52,620 nucleotides of DNA from positions 1 through 52,620 of the forward strand of contig CAMCNE010000004.1 in the NCBI GenBank assembly GCA_945875935.1, written 5' to 3'. The notes under the pieces are model-generated. The model did not search any database, had not been told where the DNA came from, and saw nothing but the letters and a program-made list of their open reading frames with translations. Source of the DNA: Bordetella parapertussis. Lineage in GTDB: Bacteria; Pseudomonadota; Gammaproteobacteria; Burkholderiales; Burkholderiaceae_C. The translations under genes were made by a program, and so were the position numbers. Each line of letters begins with the position of its first letter. Position 1 is the stretch's first letter. This document shows positions 1-9,192 of the stretch, piece after piece.

Positions 1-78
1 CTCGGGCTGGCCGCGCTGCAGGCGATTTCGCCTTTGAAATCGGCGCTCACACGACAGATGATGTTCGGCCGACGCTGA
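1..78 (+). CDS. C-terminal end of a probable UbiH-family FAD monooxygenase (partial)
   Basis: An open frame enters from the left edge in frame 1 and stops at TGA 76-78, giving 25 residues that end in RQMMFGRR. A short stretch with the pattern L-x-PL-(K/R)-x-A-x-x-RQ-M-M-G is how I remember the C-termini of UbiH/VisC-type ubiquinone-biosynthesis hydroxylases in Burkholderiales. The catalytic FAD domains lie outside the window, so the family call is recall plus inference. It could be the tail of another protein. Confidence 0.4.
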   Translation, partial: LGLAALQAISPLKSALTRQMMFGRR

Positions 79-201
79 ATTCGCTGCCGCCAACGCCGCT
101 CGCGTGATGCCCTTCACGGCAGTCATCACCCGAAGTCACGCCACGCCGCAGCTGTGGCAGTTAGATTCACCGCACTCCCCTTGCTTCTGGTGGTGCGCCC
201 C

Positions 202-684
202 ATGGCCCGACATGCCCCCGCTTCGCCTTCCAGACTGCTGGACGAACCCGCCAACGACCGATTGGTGCCGGTCTACCTGGTGGTCATGCTGGCGCTGGCG
301 ATCGGCCTGACCTCGGGGCTGGCCATTGGCATGTCGTCGTTCAAGTTCGACCAGTGGATGCCCAGCAGCCGGCCTTCGCCGTCTTACATCGAGTCGGGCA
401 CGGTGCGTGCGACCACCAGCGACGGCACCACCGTCACCGCCCGGGTGGCCATCGATGTGCGCAACCCGGACACCCGCGCAGTGCTCGAAAAAGAGCGCGA
501 TCAGGTGGCGCTGATGCTGCAAAACAGTGTCGGCGTGCAGCCCTACGAATCGATCCTCGGCGCTTCGGGCATGGCGCAGATTTCAGCCAATATGCGCACC
601 CAGCTCAACGAGTTCCTCGAGTCGCGTCAGGTCGAGCCGATCCACGGCGTCATGATCCAGGACCTGCTGATCAAAAAGCGCTGA
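202..684 (+). CDS. FliL-like single-pass membrane protein
   Basis: The product is 160 residues from ATG 202; a GTG at 154 would add 16 residues without a clear reason. One hydrophobic segment at about residues 20-43 is followed by a periplasmic-type domain. That domain carries the FliL-family pattern: a beta strand ending in IDVRNPDT, a helix ending LMLQN, then an L-N-x-F-L-E helix and a final strand VMIQDLLIKKR. FliL proteins sit at the flagellar basal body and modulate stators. No flagellar gene is nearby, so this is an orphan FliL-fold protein of unknown job. It converges on the amidase at 671-1513 and overlaps it by 14 bases. The fold call is moderate, the role unknown. Confidence 0.5.
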   Translation: MARHAPASPSRLLDEPANDRLVPVYLVVMLALAIGLTSGLAIGMSSFKFDQWMPSSRPSPSYIESGTVRATTSDGTTVTARVAIDVRNPDTRAVLEKERDQVALMLQNSVGVQPYESILGASGMAQISANMRTQLNEFLESRQVEPIHGVMIQDLLIKKR

Positions 685-1513
685 GCGCGCGCCGGTGCAT
701 GAGCGCCGGCAGCTGCGCCCTCACCGAGGCCAGCCTTTGCACATCCAGCTCGGCGATCACCACCCCCTCGCCTTCGGCCTGCACGGCCAGCACCTCGCCC
801 CACGGATCGATCACCATGCTGTGGCCCCAGGTGCGACGTCCGTTTTCATGCAGCCCGCCCTGGGCCGCAGCGATCACGTAGCACTGGTTTTCCACCGCAC
901 GGGCACGCAGCAGCAGCTCCCAATGCGCCTGGCCGGTGGTGTGGGTGAATGCCGAAGGCACCGCCAGCAAATCACAAGGCGGCTGCCCGGGCTGCGCCAT
1001 CAGCCAGCGATACAGCTCCGGAAAGCGCAGGTCGTAGCAAATGCTCAGGCCCACGCGCAGCGGCCTGCCGATCTCGCCAGGCGGCGCGCTGAACGCCACC
1101 GGCTGGCTGCCCGCGCGCAGCACGCGGCCTTCGTCGTAGCGCTCGCGGCCGTTGTCAAAGCAAAACAGATGCAGCTTGTCGTAGCGCGCGGCCAGAGTGC
1201 CGTCGGGGGCATAAACGCAGCAGCTGTTGAACACCCGCTCGGGGTCGTCACCACGAAGCGGCAAGGTGCCGCCAATCACCCACACCGAGTGCCGTCGGGC
1301 GGCATCGGCCAGCATCTGCTGGATCGGGCCGCAGCCGGGCACTTCAGCGATGGACAGCTTGTCGCGATCGCTGTGGCCCATCAGGCAAAAGTACTCGGGC
1401 AGCGACACCCAGGCGGCCCCGGCGGCGGCGGCCTCGGCGATCAGCCGTGTGGCGCTGGCCAGGTTGCGCTCGACGCTGGGCGTCGACACCATCTGCAAGG
1501 CGGCGATCTTCAT
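671..1513 (-). CDS. Carbon-nitrogen hydrolase, nitrilase superfamily (Nit1-like amidase)
   Basis: This is a 280-residue single-domain nitrilase-superfamily enzyme. The Glu-Lys-Cys triad is visible: E40 in LPEYF, K113 in YDKLHLF and C159 in SICYDLRFPEL. The DLRFPELYR context and the length match the Nit1/NitB branch (deaminated glutathione amidase or omega-amidase, EC 3.5.1.-), which hydrolyses damaged glutathione or 2-oxo-acid amides in the cytosol. The start ATG 1513 overlaps the stop of yhdP in an ATGA arrangement, so the two are probably translationally coupled. This pairing is usual in Burkholderiales. The exact substrate cannot be read from the sequence. Confidence 0.88.
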   Translation of the reverse strand: MKIAALQMVSTPSVERNLASATRLIAEAAAAGAAWVSLPEYFCLMGHSDRDKLSIAEVPGCGPIQQMLADAARRHSVWVIGGTLPLRGDDPERVFNSCCVYAPDGTLAARYDKLHLFCFDNGRERYDEGRVLRAGSQPVAFSAPPGEIGRPLRVGLSICYDLRFPELYRWLMAQPGQPPCDLLAVPSAFTHTTGQAHWELLLRARAVENQCYVIAAAQGGLHENGRRTWGHSMVIDPWGEVLAVQAEGEGVVIAELDVQRLASVRAQLPALMHRRALSAF

Positions 1514-4500
1514 GGCTTTTCGCTGCGGGATTCGGCGGATGCGGCTGCAGGTGGCGCTGCCGCAGCCGCAGGGGTGGCACTGCCGGATTTGCGCTCGATT
1601 TGATCGACCTTGGGATCGGTCCAGGTGCCGGTGACGCTGAATTCGCGGGTGTTGGCCGCGGCCAGTGGCTTGCCCAGCACGTACTGCGCCAGGAAGCTGG
1701 CCAGGCCGATGGCAGGGTTGATGGCGGCCACGGCCAATGCGGCGCCACCGGCGCCGATCTCGGGGATCACGACCACACGCAGGTCCTGGGTTTCCTTGTC
1801 GATGTCGGCCTGACCGTCCATCAACACCACCGCCTGCACGCCGCGCATGCGCAGGTTGCTGGTCTTGGCCAGACCCTGGGCGATCTGGACGTCGCCGGTG
1901 ACGTCATCAAAGGCAAATCCCTTGTCAAACACATCGCGGAAATCCAGCGTCAGCCGACGCGGCAGCGCCTGCAGACTGAGCACGCCGAGCAGCCGGCCCA
2001 CCCCGGGCTCGACCTTGAGAAACTGACCCGAGGCGATCGCCAGGTTGATCTGCCCCGACAGGCTGGGAAAGTCCAGCGACATCGGCGAGCCCAGCCAGGC
2101 AACCTGCCCGGACATGGCGCCCTTGCCGCCGCGCAGCACCTTGCCGTAGCCCAGCCGCTGCAACAACGCGCCGCTGTCGTTGAGATCGAGCTTGAAGTCG
2201 AACTCGACGCGCCGCGCGCTGGCTGGCAAGGCCGCTGTCGTGGTGGCTGCGGGTGCCGCCCAGGTGCCGCTGGCCGAAAGCCGGGCCTCGGGCGTGGTCA
2301 GCGCCAGCCGCGTCAGTCGCCATTCACGCGGCAGCGAGCGCAAATCGGCCGCCGCATCGCCGGCCTGCCGGTTCACCGCTTCCAGCTCGAGCCGCCCCAG
2401 CGACTTGCCGCGCAGGTTGAAGTCCTCCACGACCACGTCGAGCCCCGGTACCGTGAGCACGCTCGGGCTGAGCAGGTTTTCGACCGGCGCACCCTCCTCG
2501 CCGGCTCGCGGCAGCGACAGGCGGCTCAGGCGGGCATAGATGCGACCCGCCGAGCCAGGACCGGCTCGCGGCGGTCGATATTCGACGTATCCGCTGGCCT
2601 GTTCCGCGTCGATGGTGGCCCGCCACCAGGGGCCGTCCTGGGACAGCCCCGCCACCAGATGGTTCCACCGAAAGCTGCCGTACTGCAGCTCGTCAACGCG
2701 CAAGGCGATCGAGGTGGGGAAATACCCCGCTCCATCGCCGGGTGTCGAGCCAGCCGCTGATGGAGCGGGCAGCTTCATGCCTTCGATCAGGCGCTCCCAG
2801 GCCTCGACATTGACCTTGCCCAGATTGAGCACGGCCGCCACACCCGATGCGCTCTGCGGCGCGGGCTCCAGCACGCCCACGCCACCGCGCAGCACACGCG
2901 CGTTGTCACCCGACACGTCACGCAGATATTGGACCTGCAACAAGCTGCCCAGATCGAACCGCAGGGTGTCACGCGCCGGGCTGCTGCCATCGGCCACGGG
3001 CGACAACTGAAAGCGCAGCGGCAGTGACGCTTCGGCTGACTTTTGAAACGGCGCGGGCAGGTCGCTTGCTAGGCCAACCAGGTTGCTGGTGACCAGCAGA
3101 TCGGTCTTGCCGTGCAGCAAGTTGACGGCCAATCGGTAGGGCGTTTGCCCGCTGAAAGAAGCCGCCACACGGGCGATCGCCGAGCCGGCCACGTCGCCGC
3201 TGCGGCGCAGTCCTTCGGCGGTAGCAGTGCCCTGGGCGACGAAGCGCATCGAGCCATCGGGCTGCACGCCCCCGTCGATGACCACATCGCCGCCCAGCGC
3301 TCGCGCGGCACCGCCGACGATGGACAAGCCCTTTTGCGTGAAGTCGATGCGCCCGCGCGTGCCTGCGAGCGCCGGCAAGTCAGGCCGCAAACGCAACTCG
3401 CCGCCGCCCAGCGTGACGCTGCCGCGCACGGTGGACGCGTCGGTGTCGTCCACGGGTATGGCCAACGCCAGCTTGAGCTCGGCGTTGCCGCTGGCCGTGG
3501 CCTGGCTGAGCGCATGGCCCGTCCAGGCGCCCAGCGGAGAGTCGTTCATGAAGCGCAGCATGTCGGCCATGGCCGCACGTCCGGCTCCTTCGAGCTGCAC
3601 CACCGAGTGGTGGCTCAGGGTCTTGATGCCACCCTGGACGCCGCTCAGCCTGATGCCTCGAAGGCGACCCTGCGCGTTGCGGATTTCCATCGAATCCCGA
3701 TCGAAGATCAGCTCGCCGCTGAGGTCTTCGAGCATCGGCCACGGCGAGGTGTAGGCGGGCTGGCCTTCGGTGGCCGGCCTGCTGGGCACGTAAGCCAGGT
3801 TCAGGCCTTCGACCTGCGCGGTGATGTTGAACTCACCTTGTTTGCCGTCGCGCGGCTGCTCGAAAGGGAAGTCGTTCAGATCGCCCTTGACACGAAAGGC
3901 CAGCTCCGGAACCCTTCCGCCGCGCACGGCGTAGCTGACATAGCTCCGGGAATCGACCATGCTCAGCGGCAAATAGCGAACCACACGCGTGCCGACCACC
4001 TGCTTGAGCGTGCCGTCGATGTCGAGCAGCCCGGGAAAGCGCGGGGCGCCCGGTTGGGCTGCGCTGCCACCGGTGGACCAGCTGCCGCGGAAATCGCCCT
4101 GCAGATCGGCGTTGGCGAACTGCAGGCCCTTGATCTGCACCGACACCGGCGGCGGCTCGCCCGCCGCGTGCGCGCCGATGCGCCAGCTCATCTGGGCGCT
4201 CAGCCGGTCGAGTGGCAGCACGGGTTCTTCGAACACGCCGGGCAATTCGAGCGACCCGTTGATCATCGACGCCCTGATGTCACCGCCGCGCTCGTCGGCG
4301 TTGACTTCGACATCGGCCTGACGAATCCCCGGCCGACCGGTTTGATCCGGCTGCGGCGCCGGTTTGGCGTTGAGTGCCAGGCCCTTGAGCGACACGCGCA
4401 GCTTGTAGTGCGCTGGCAGCGCACTGGCGCTGGGCGCTGCACCGGCGTCCTGCGGCAGCTTGTCGTCCCAGCGCAGGCTCAGGCCTTCGGCGATGCCCTG

Positions 4501-5724
4501 CGGGTCAAGGTCATTGAGCCGCTCTCGAAGCGCCGCATCCACCGGCAAGCGCTGGGTCAGCCGCGACATCAGCGCCAGGTCCAGCCGCTCGGCGCTCAAT
4601 TCGCCACCGCTCACGCGGCCATCGGCTTGCTGACGCAAGCTCAGCGTGATGTTGCTGGCAGGCCAGCGCACACCATCGCCGGTGAGAAAGCCAAAACGGC
4701 TGGCAGCAAACTCGCCGCCGGTGTCGGTCTGGCGGGCACTGAGGCGACCGGTGACTTCGCTGAACAGCATGGGCTCGAGGCCGGGACGCAAGCGGAACGA
4801 CACATCGCGCAAGGCCACATCCAGGCTCAGCGACTCGGCACGCCCTTCGTCGAGATTGACCCAGGCACGCAAGGCGCCCTGTCCCTGATCCAGATCGAAC
4901 GGCAAGGTGGCGTGCTGCCGCAGGGTGCTGACATCGGCACGTGGAAGGTCGGCATAGGCCGTGCCCTGCCAGCGCTTCCAGTCGCCACTGTCAGCGAGCA
5001 GCGGCTGCGTGAACTGGGCCATCAGCGTGAAGCGCTCGCCCCACTCGGGTGGTGGCGTGGCATCGATGCGCATCTCATGCTTGAGCAAGGAGTTGCGCAC
5101 CACCAACTGCACGTCGGTCAACGTCAGCGGCGCGGCCGAGTGCAACTCATCGACCCAGCGCAGCGTGCCGCCGCGAATGGCGAACTCATGCTGATCGAAG
5201 AACCAGTTGGCCAGCGCCTGGTCGCCGTCGCCGGGCCCGCTGAAGTCAAGACCGGCGACGAACAGCTGGCCCGCCTTGTCGCGACGCATCTCGAGGTAGG
5301 CGCCGTCAATGACAAGTTGCTCGAAGAGGTTTTGCCGCGTCAGCACGGCACGCACCGACAAGGCGGCCATCACTCGCGGCAAGCGAAGCGCCGGCACCCC
5401 CTGCGCGTCGGACACCTCGACGTTCCTCAGCTCCAGCGCGGGCGCCAAGCCGCCCGAGGTCACGATGATCTCGCCAATGCGAACCGGGTGGCCGAGCATG
5501 CGGCTCGCGCGCTGCTCGATGGGCTCTCGCCAGCGATCGATGTGCGGCAAAATGACCCAGTGCAAAGCCGCCCAGATCAGCACCAGCAAACTCCACGCTG
5601 CGACCAGCAGGTAGCCGAACAGCCGCACCACGCGCACCCACCGTTGCTCCTTGGCGCCTTGGGCGTCGGAAATCTCGGCTGGAGTGTCGGTGTCTGTAGC
5701 GAGCATGAAAAGCGTGGGTCCCAA
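1510..5724 (-). CDS. yhdP: YhdP family protein, AsmA-like inter-membrane lipid transport protein
   Basis: The product is a very large protein of 1404 residues, a normal size for the YhdP (TIGR02099) family. It has one N-terminal membrane helix at about residues 34-56 (LLVAAWSLLVLIWAALHW), then a long repetitive beta-strand-rich region typical of AsmA-clan proteins that form a hydrophobic groove across the periplasm. The C-terminus carries the conserved AsmA_2-like block with NLRMRG, AVVLMDGQADI and a low-complexity Ala/Pro tail. In E. coli YhdP moves phospholipid toward the outer membrane together with TamB and YdbH. A second start at 5706 (MLATD) is possible. It is divergent from glnE and coupled to the Nit1-like amidase. 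Confidence 0.85.
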   Translation of the reverse strand: MGPTLFMLATDTDTPAEISDAQGAKEQRWVRVVRLFGYLLVAAWSLLVLIWAALHWVILPHIDRWREPIEQRASRMLGHPVRIGEIIVTSGGLAPALELRNVEVSDAQGVPALRLPRVMAALSVRAVLTRQNLFEQLVIDGAYLEMRRDKAGQLFVAGLDFSGPGDGDQALANWFFDQHEFAIRGGTLRWVDELHSAAPLTLTDVQLVVRNSLLKHEMRIDATPPPEWGERFTLMAQFTQPLLADSGDWKRWQGTAYADLPRADVSTLRQHATLPFDLDQGQGALRAWVNLDEGRAESLSLDVALRDVSFRLRPGLEPMLFSEVTGRLSARQTDTGGEFAASRFGFLTGDGVRWPASNITLSLRQQADGRVSGGELSAERLDLALMSRLTQRLPVDAALRERLNDLDPQGIAEGLSLRWDDKLPQDAGAAPSASALPAHYKLRVSLKGLALNAKPAPQPDQTGRPGIRQADVEVNADERGGDIRASMINGSLELPGVFEEPVLPLDRLSAQMSWRIGAHAAGEPPPVSVQIKGLQFANADLQGDFRGSWSTGGSAAQPGAPRFPGLLDIDGTLKQVVGTRVVRYLPLSMVDSRSYVSYAVRGGRVPELAFRVKGDLNDFPFEQPRDGKQGEFNITAQVEGLNLAYVPSRPATEGQPAYTSPWPMLEDLSGELIFDRDSMEIRNAQGRLRGIRLSGVQGGIKTLSHHSVVQLEGAGRAAMADMLRFMNDSPLGAWTGHALSQATASGNAELKLALAIPVDDTDASTVRGSVTLGGGELRLRPDLPALAGTRGRIDFTQKGLSIVGGAARALGGDVVIDGGVQPDGSMRFVAQGTATAEGLRRSGDVAGSAIARVAASFSGQTPYRLAVNLLHGKTDLLVTSNLVGLASDLPAPFQKSAEASLPLRFQLSPVADGSSPARDTLRFDLGSLLQVQYLRDVSGDNARVLRGGVGVLEPAPQSASGVAAVLNLGKVNVEAWERLIEGMKLPAPSAAGSTPGDGAGYFPTSIALRVDELQYGSFRWNHLVAGLSQDGPWWRATIDAEQASGYVEYRPPRAGPGSAGRIYARLSRLSLPRAGEEGAPVENLLSPSVLTVPGLDVVVEDFNLRGKSLGRLELEAVNRQAGDAAADLRSLPREWRLTRLALTTPEARLSASGTWAAPAATTTAALPASARRVEFDFKLDLNDSGALLQRLGYGKVLRGGKGAMSGQVAWLGSPMSLDFPSLSGQINLAIASGQFLKVEPGVGRLLGVLSLQALPRRLTLDFRDVFDKGFAFDDVTGDVQIAQGLAKTSNLRMRGVQAVVLMDGQADIDKETQDLRVVVIPEIGAGGAALAVAAINPAIGLASFLAQYVLGKPLAAANTREFSVTGTWTDPKVDQIERKSGSATPAAAAAPPAAASAESRSEKP

Positions 5725-5753
5725 GGCAATCTAGCACAGCACCTGCGGCACCC

Positions 5754-8492
5754 ATGGGTTCCATGACCGCCACGCCAGCCCCGGCAAACGCCGACCACAG
5801 CCGGTTCGTGCAACGCATCCGCCGCCGCTATGGCGACGAGTTGTCGCTGCTGCCTGCGGGTCTGCCACGCGCGGCAGTGATCGCCGATCTGGTGCAGCGG
5901 CTGCACGACGCGGGCCGTTCACTGGCCAGCGCCTTGCGCGTCACGCGGCAGCTGGTGCTTGAGCGGCTGGCGGTGCTCGACATCGAGCAGGGCGCAACGG
6001 TCGAAGACGTCACGCTGGCGATGAGCGAACTGGCTGAAACCGCGCTCGACATCGCGCTGCGGCAAGCGCTGGCAGAACACGACGAGCGCCATGGCCCGCC
6101 ACTGGACGCGGCCGGCAAGCGCATCGAGTTCTGGGTGATCGGTATGGGCAAGCTTGGTGGCCGCGAGCTCAACGTGTCGTCCGACATCGACCTCATCTAC
6201 CTGTATGAGGACGGCGGCCATACGCACGGCGCGCTGCCGGTCAGCGCTCACGAGTACTTCTCGCAGGTGGCGCGCACTCTGTACGCGCTGATCGGCGACA
6301 CCACCGAAGACGGCTTCGTGTTCCGGGTCGATCTGGCGCTGCGCCCCAATGGCAACTCCGGCCCGCCGGTGGTGAGCCTGCCCATGCTCGAGGAATACCT
6401 GCAGGCTCACGGTCGGGAGTGGGAGCGTTTTGCCTGGCTCAAGGGCCGTGTGGTGGCACCACGCGAGCGCGAAGAGACGCTTGGCTTGCGGTCGCTCCAC
6501 AGCACGGTCAACGCCTTCGTTTTTCGGCGTTACCTCGACTACGGCGTCTTCGAGGGCCTGCGGCAGCTGCACCGCAAGGTGCGTGAAGAAGCGCAGCGGC
6601 GAGCGGCCGGGCGGCCAGAGCGGGCCAACGACGTCAAGCTCTCGCGTGGCGGCATCCGCGAGATCGAGTTCATCGTGCAGTTGCTGCTCATCGTGCGCGG
6701 CGGGCAGTTCCCGGAGATCCGCACGCGCTCGACGCTCAAGGCGCTCGCCAAGCTGGCCGAGCGCGGGCTGATGAAGCCGGCCAGCGCAGCCCGGCTGGCC
6801 GAGGCCTATGTCTTTTTGCGCAGGCTCGAGCACCGCATCCAGTTTCTTGACGACCAGCAGACCCACCTGCTGCCCAGCGCCGATGCCGACCTGCGCTGGA
6901 TCGCGCGCAGCATGGGGCTGAACTGCACCACCGATGCTTGCGAGCTGCTGGTGCGGTGGTGCGAAACGCGCGAGTTCGTGGCCACCGAGTTCGACGCCCT
7001 GCTCCATGAAGGACAGTCGGCCGCATCGAACAGCAATGGCACGAGCTGCCGCGGCTGCGTGCCGGCCTTGCCCGCGCTCGACAGCCCCGAGCTGGCCGCG
7101 CGGCTGCCCGACGAGCTGGCCACGCGGGTCAAGGCGTGGTGCGAGCTGCCCAAGGTGAAGCTGCTGCGCGACGACACGCGCTCGAGGCTGGCCAAGCTGA
7201 TCCTGCGCACCGCCGATGCGGTGCAAGCCCAGACCTGCACGCTGGAGGCTTCGGGGCGCTTCATCGAATGGCTGGAGCCTTTGCTTCGCCGCGAAAACTA
7301 CATTGCGCTGCTGGTCGAGCGACCGCCGGTGCACCACCGGCTGCTGCGCATGCTCGATGGCACCCGTTGGCCGGTGCGTTACCTGATGCGACACCCCGGC
7401 GTCATCGACGAGCTGGCCGACGAGCAGTTGCTGCATGGCCGCTTTGACGCGGCCGAATTCACCGCCGGTCTGGACGCACGGTATGCGACCTGGCACCGCT
7501 CGGGCGAAGTCGACGAAGAAGCCTTGCTCGACACCCTGAGACGCGCTCACCACGCAGAAGTGTTTCGCACGCTGGAGCGCGACATCGAAGGACACATCAG
7601 CGTCGAACAGGTGGCCGACGATCTGTCGGCGCTGGCCGATGCCACGCTGTCTTGTGCGCTGCGCTGGGCCTGGCGGCACCTGAAACAGGCGCACCGCGAA
7701 CAGCCTCGGGTGGCCGTCATCGGCTACGGCAAGCTCGGCGGCAAGGAGCTGGGCTACGGCAGCGATCTCGACGTCGTTTTCCTCTACGACGACGCGGACG
7801 AACCCGATCGCGATCGCGCCAGCGAGGTCTATGCCGCCTTCGTGCGCAAGCTGATCGGGTGGTTGACGCTGCGCACCTCGGCCGGGGAATTGTTTGACAT
7901 TGACACCGCGCTGCGGCCCAACGGCGCTTCGGGCCTGCTGGTGACCTCGATCGCGAGCTTCGAGAAGTACCAGCTGGGCCGTGGCAGCAACACGGCCTGG
8001 ACCTGGGAGCACCAGGCCCTCACGCGGTCCAGGTGGTGCGCCGGCGACACCTCGCTGATCGCGCCGTTCGAGGCGGTGCGTCGCGCCGTGCTGGCAGCCC
8101 CGCGCGACGCTGTCGCCTTGCGCGGCGAAGTGCAGGCCATGCGCCAAAAGCTGGCCGCCGCGCATGCCGCGCCCGAAGACGTCTTTGATGTGAAGCACAG
8201 CGCGGGCGGCATGCTGGATGTGGAGTTCACGGTTCAGTTTCTGGTGCTCGCCCACAGCAGGCAGCACCCCGAGCTGCAGCCTGACGTGGGCAACATCGCC
8301 TTGCTGCAACGCGCCGAGGCGGCAGGACTGCTGAGCGCGGGCGTGGGCGCGGCAGCAGCCAACGCCTACCGTGACTTGCGTCGCACGCAGCACATGGCAC
8401 GGCTTGACGAGCGTGCGCCCCGTGTGCCGGCGCAAGACCTGGCACCTCAAAGGGCTGCCGTGCTCGAGCTGTGGCGGTCGGTGTTCGGCTGA
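5754..8492 (+). CDS. glnE: Bifunctional glutamine synthetase adenylyltransferase/adenylyl-removing enzyme
   Basis: At 912 residues this is close to the normal GlnE length. Two nucleotidyltransferase domains are visible. The N-terminal one has GMGKLGGRELNVSSDIDL at about residue 130 (adenylyl removal). The C-terminal one has GYGKLGGKELGYGSDLDVVF at about residue 656 (adenylylation of glutamine synthetase). Each is followed by the R-P-N-G and GGxxxxEF-V-Q motifs of the family. The enzyme switches glutamine synthetase off and on in response to PII signals. ATG 5763 (MTATPAP) is an equally likely start. It is transcribed divergently from yhdP with about 30 bases between them, so their promoters must overlap. 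Confidence 0.95.
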   Translation: MGSMTATPAPANADHSRFVQRIRRRYGDELSLLPAGLPRAAVIADLVQRLHDAGRSLASALRVTRQLVLERLAVLDIEQGATVEDVTLAMSELAETALDIALRQALAEHDERHGPPLDAAGKRIEFWVIGMGKLGGRELNVSSDIDLIYLYEDGGHTHGALPVSAHEYFSQVARTLYALIGDTTEDGFVFRVDLALRPNGNSGPPVVSLPMLEEYLQAHGREWERFAWLKGRVVAPREREETLGLRSLHSTVNAFVFRRYLDYGVFEGLRQLHRKVREEAQRRAAGRPERANDVKLSRGGIREIEFIVQLLLIVRGGQFPEIRTRSTLKALAKLAERGLMKPASAARLAEAYVFLRRLEHRIQFLDDQQTHLLPSADADLRWIARSMGLNCTTDACELLVRWCETREFVATEFDALLHEGQSAASNSNGTSCRGCVPALPALDSPELAARLPDELATRVKAWCELPKVKLLRDDTRSRLAKLILRTADAVQAQTCTLEASGRFIEWLEPLLRRENYIALLVERPPVHHRLLRMLDGTRWPVRYLMRHPGVIDELADEQLLHGRFDAAEFTAGLDARYATWHRSGEVDEEALLDTLRRAHHAEVFRTLERDIEGHISVEQVADDLSALADATLSCALRWAWRHLKQAHREQPRVAVIGYGKLGGKELGYGSDLDVVFLYDDADEPDRDRASEVYAAFVRKLIGWLTLRTSAGELFDIDTALRPNGASGLLVTSIASFEKYQLGRGSNTAWTWEHQALTRSRWCAGDTSLIAPFEAVRRAVLAAPRDAVALRGEVQAMRQKLAAAHAAPEDVFDVKHSAGGMLDVEFTVQFLVLAHSRQHPELQPDVGNIALLQRAEAAGLLSAGVGAAAANAYRDLRRTQHMARLDERAPRVPAQDLAPQRAAVLELWRSVFG

Positions 8493-8495
8493 GCC

Positions 8496-9176
8496 GTGAG
8501 CAGCAGCCAACCGCCCACCGACGGGCGCTGGCCCGCTTCGGCATGGACGTGGGCCGCGCTGGCGGTCACGCTGGGATTGGGTTCTCTGGTCATCTTCAAT
8601 CTTGAGCGCTGGGGCGCCACGAGCGATTGGCGGCTCTCGCTTGCGCTCGATTGGCAGCCGTCACTCAGCGGCTCGCAGCCGTGGCGCGCCTGGAGCGCTG
8701 GGCTGGTGCATTTCAGCGAGCTGCACCTGGCGGCCAACCTCGCCGGCTGCGTGCTGGTGGCCGCGCTGGGCCTGGCCGCACGGGTGCCCACTCGCTGCGT
8801 GGTGGCCTGGGCACTCGCCTGGCCCGCGTTGCACCTCGGGCTGTGGGTGCAGCCCGCGCTGACGCACTACGGCGGGCTGTCTGGCGTGCTGCATGCCGGC
8901 GTGGCGGTGGTGGCGGTGCATCTGCTGTGGCGGCCTTCGCGATCGCAACGCCGCATCGGCGCGCTGGTGCTGGCGGGTTTGGCGATCAAGTTGGTGGGCG
9001 AGGCGCCGTGGGCCGGGCCCGTCAGCCACCCGACGGGCTGGGACGTGGCCGTGGCGCCGCTTGCGCATGTGAGCGGGGTTGTGGCCGGCTCGGTCATCGC
9101 CGGGCTGGCCGAAGCGCTGCATTCGGGCTGGAACTGCATGCGCGAGGCGCTGGGCGCGATCGACGCCCACGACTGA
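8496..9176 (+). CDS. rrtA: Rhombosortase, GlyGly-CTERM sorting rhomboid protease
   Basis: This is a polytopic membrane protein of 226 residues with about six hydrophobic segments. It has the rhomboid signatures: H72/H77 and N81 in an LVHFSELHLAANLAG block, the serine motif GLSG with S129, and the catalytic His at H191 in LAHVSGVVAG. The small size and the order W-R-x-W-(S/T)-x-x-LVH, then HYGGLSGVLHA, then HxxG fit rhombosortase (TIGR03902 type) rather than GlpG. These enzymes cleave GlyGly-CTERM tails of secreted proteins, often before type II secretion. The start is GTG 8496, 3 bases after the glnE stop, so it probably shares the glnE transcript. No GlyGly-CTERM substrate was seen in the window. 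Confidence 0.75.
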   Translation: MSSSQPPTDGRWPASAWTWAALAVTLGLGSLVIFNLERWGATSDWRLSLALDWQPSLSGSQPWRAWSAGLVHFSELHLAANLAGCVLVAALGLAARVPTRCVVAWALAWPALHLGLWVQPALTHYGGLSGVLHAGVAVVAVHLLWRPSRSQRRIGALVLAGLAIKLVGEAPWAGPVSHPTGWDVAVAPLAHVSGVVAGSVIAGLAEALHSGWNCMREALGAIDAHD

Positions 9177-9192
9177 CGCCGCGTGCGTGAGC

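Noticed and set aside
3112..5766. Long plus-strand open frame (884 codons) opposite yhdP
   Set aside because: It is antisense to a clear YhdP protein, is rich in Arg/His/Gln/Gly and has no recognisable motif; such frames are normal in high-G+C DNA.
5919..8510. Long minus-strand open frame (863 codons) opposite glnE
   Set aside because: GlnE motifs on the plus strand are unmistakable; the reverse frame is composition-driven.
8496..9176. Ordinary GlpG-type rhomboid protease
   Set aside because: Too short, lacks the N-terminal cytoplasmic domain, and the motif order fits rhombosortase better; a search would be decisive.
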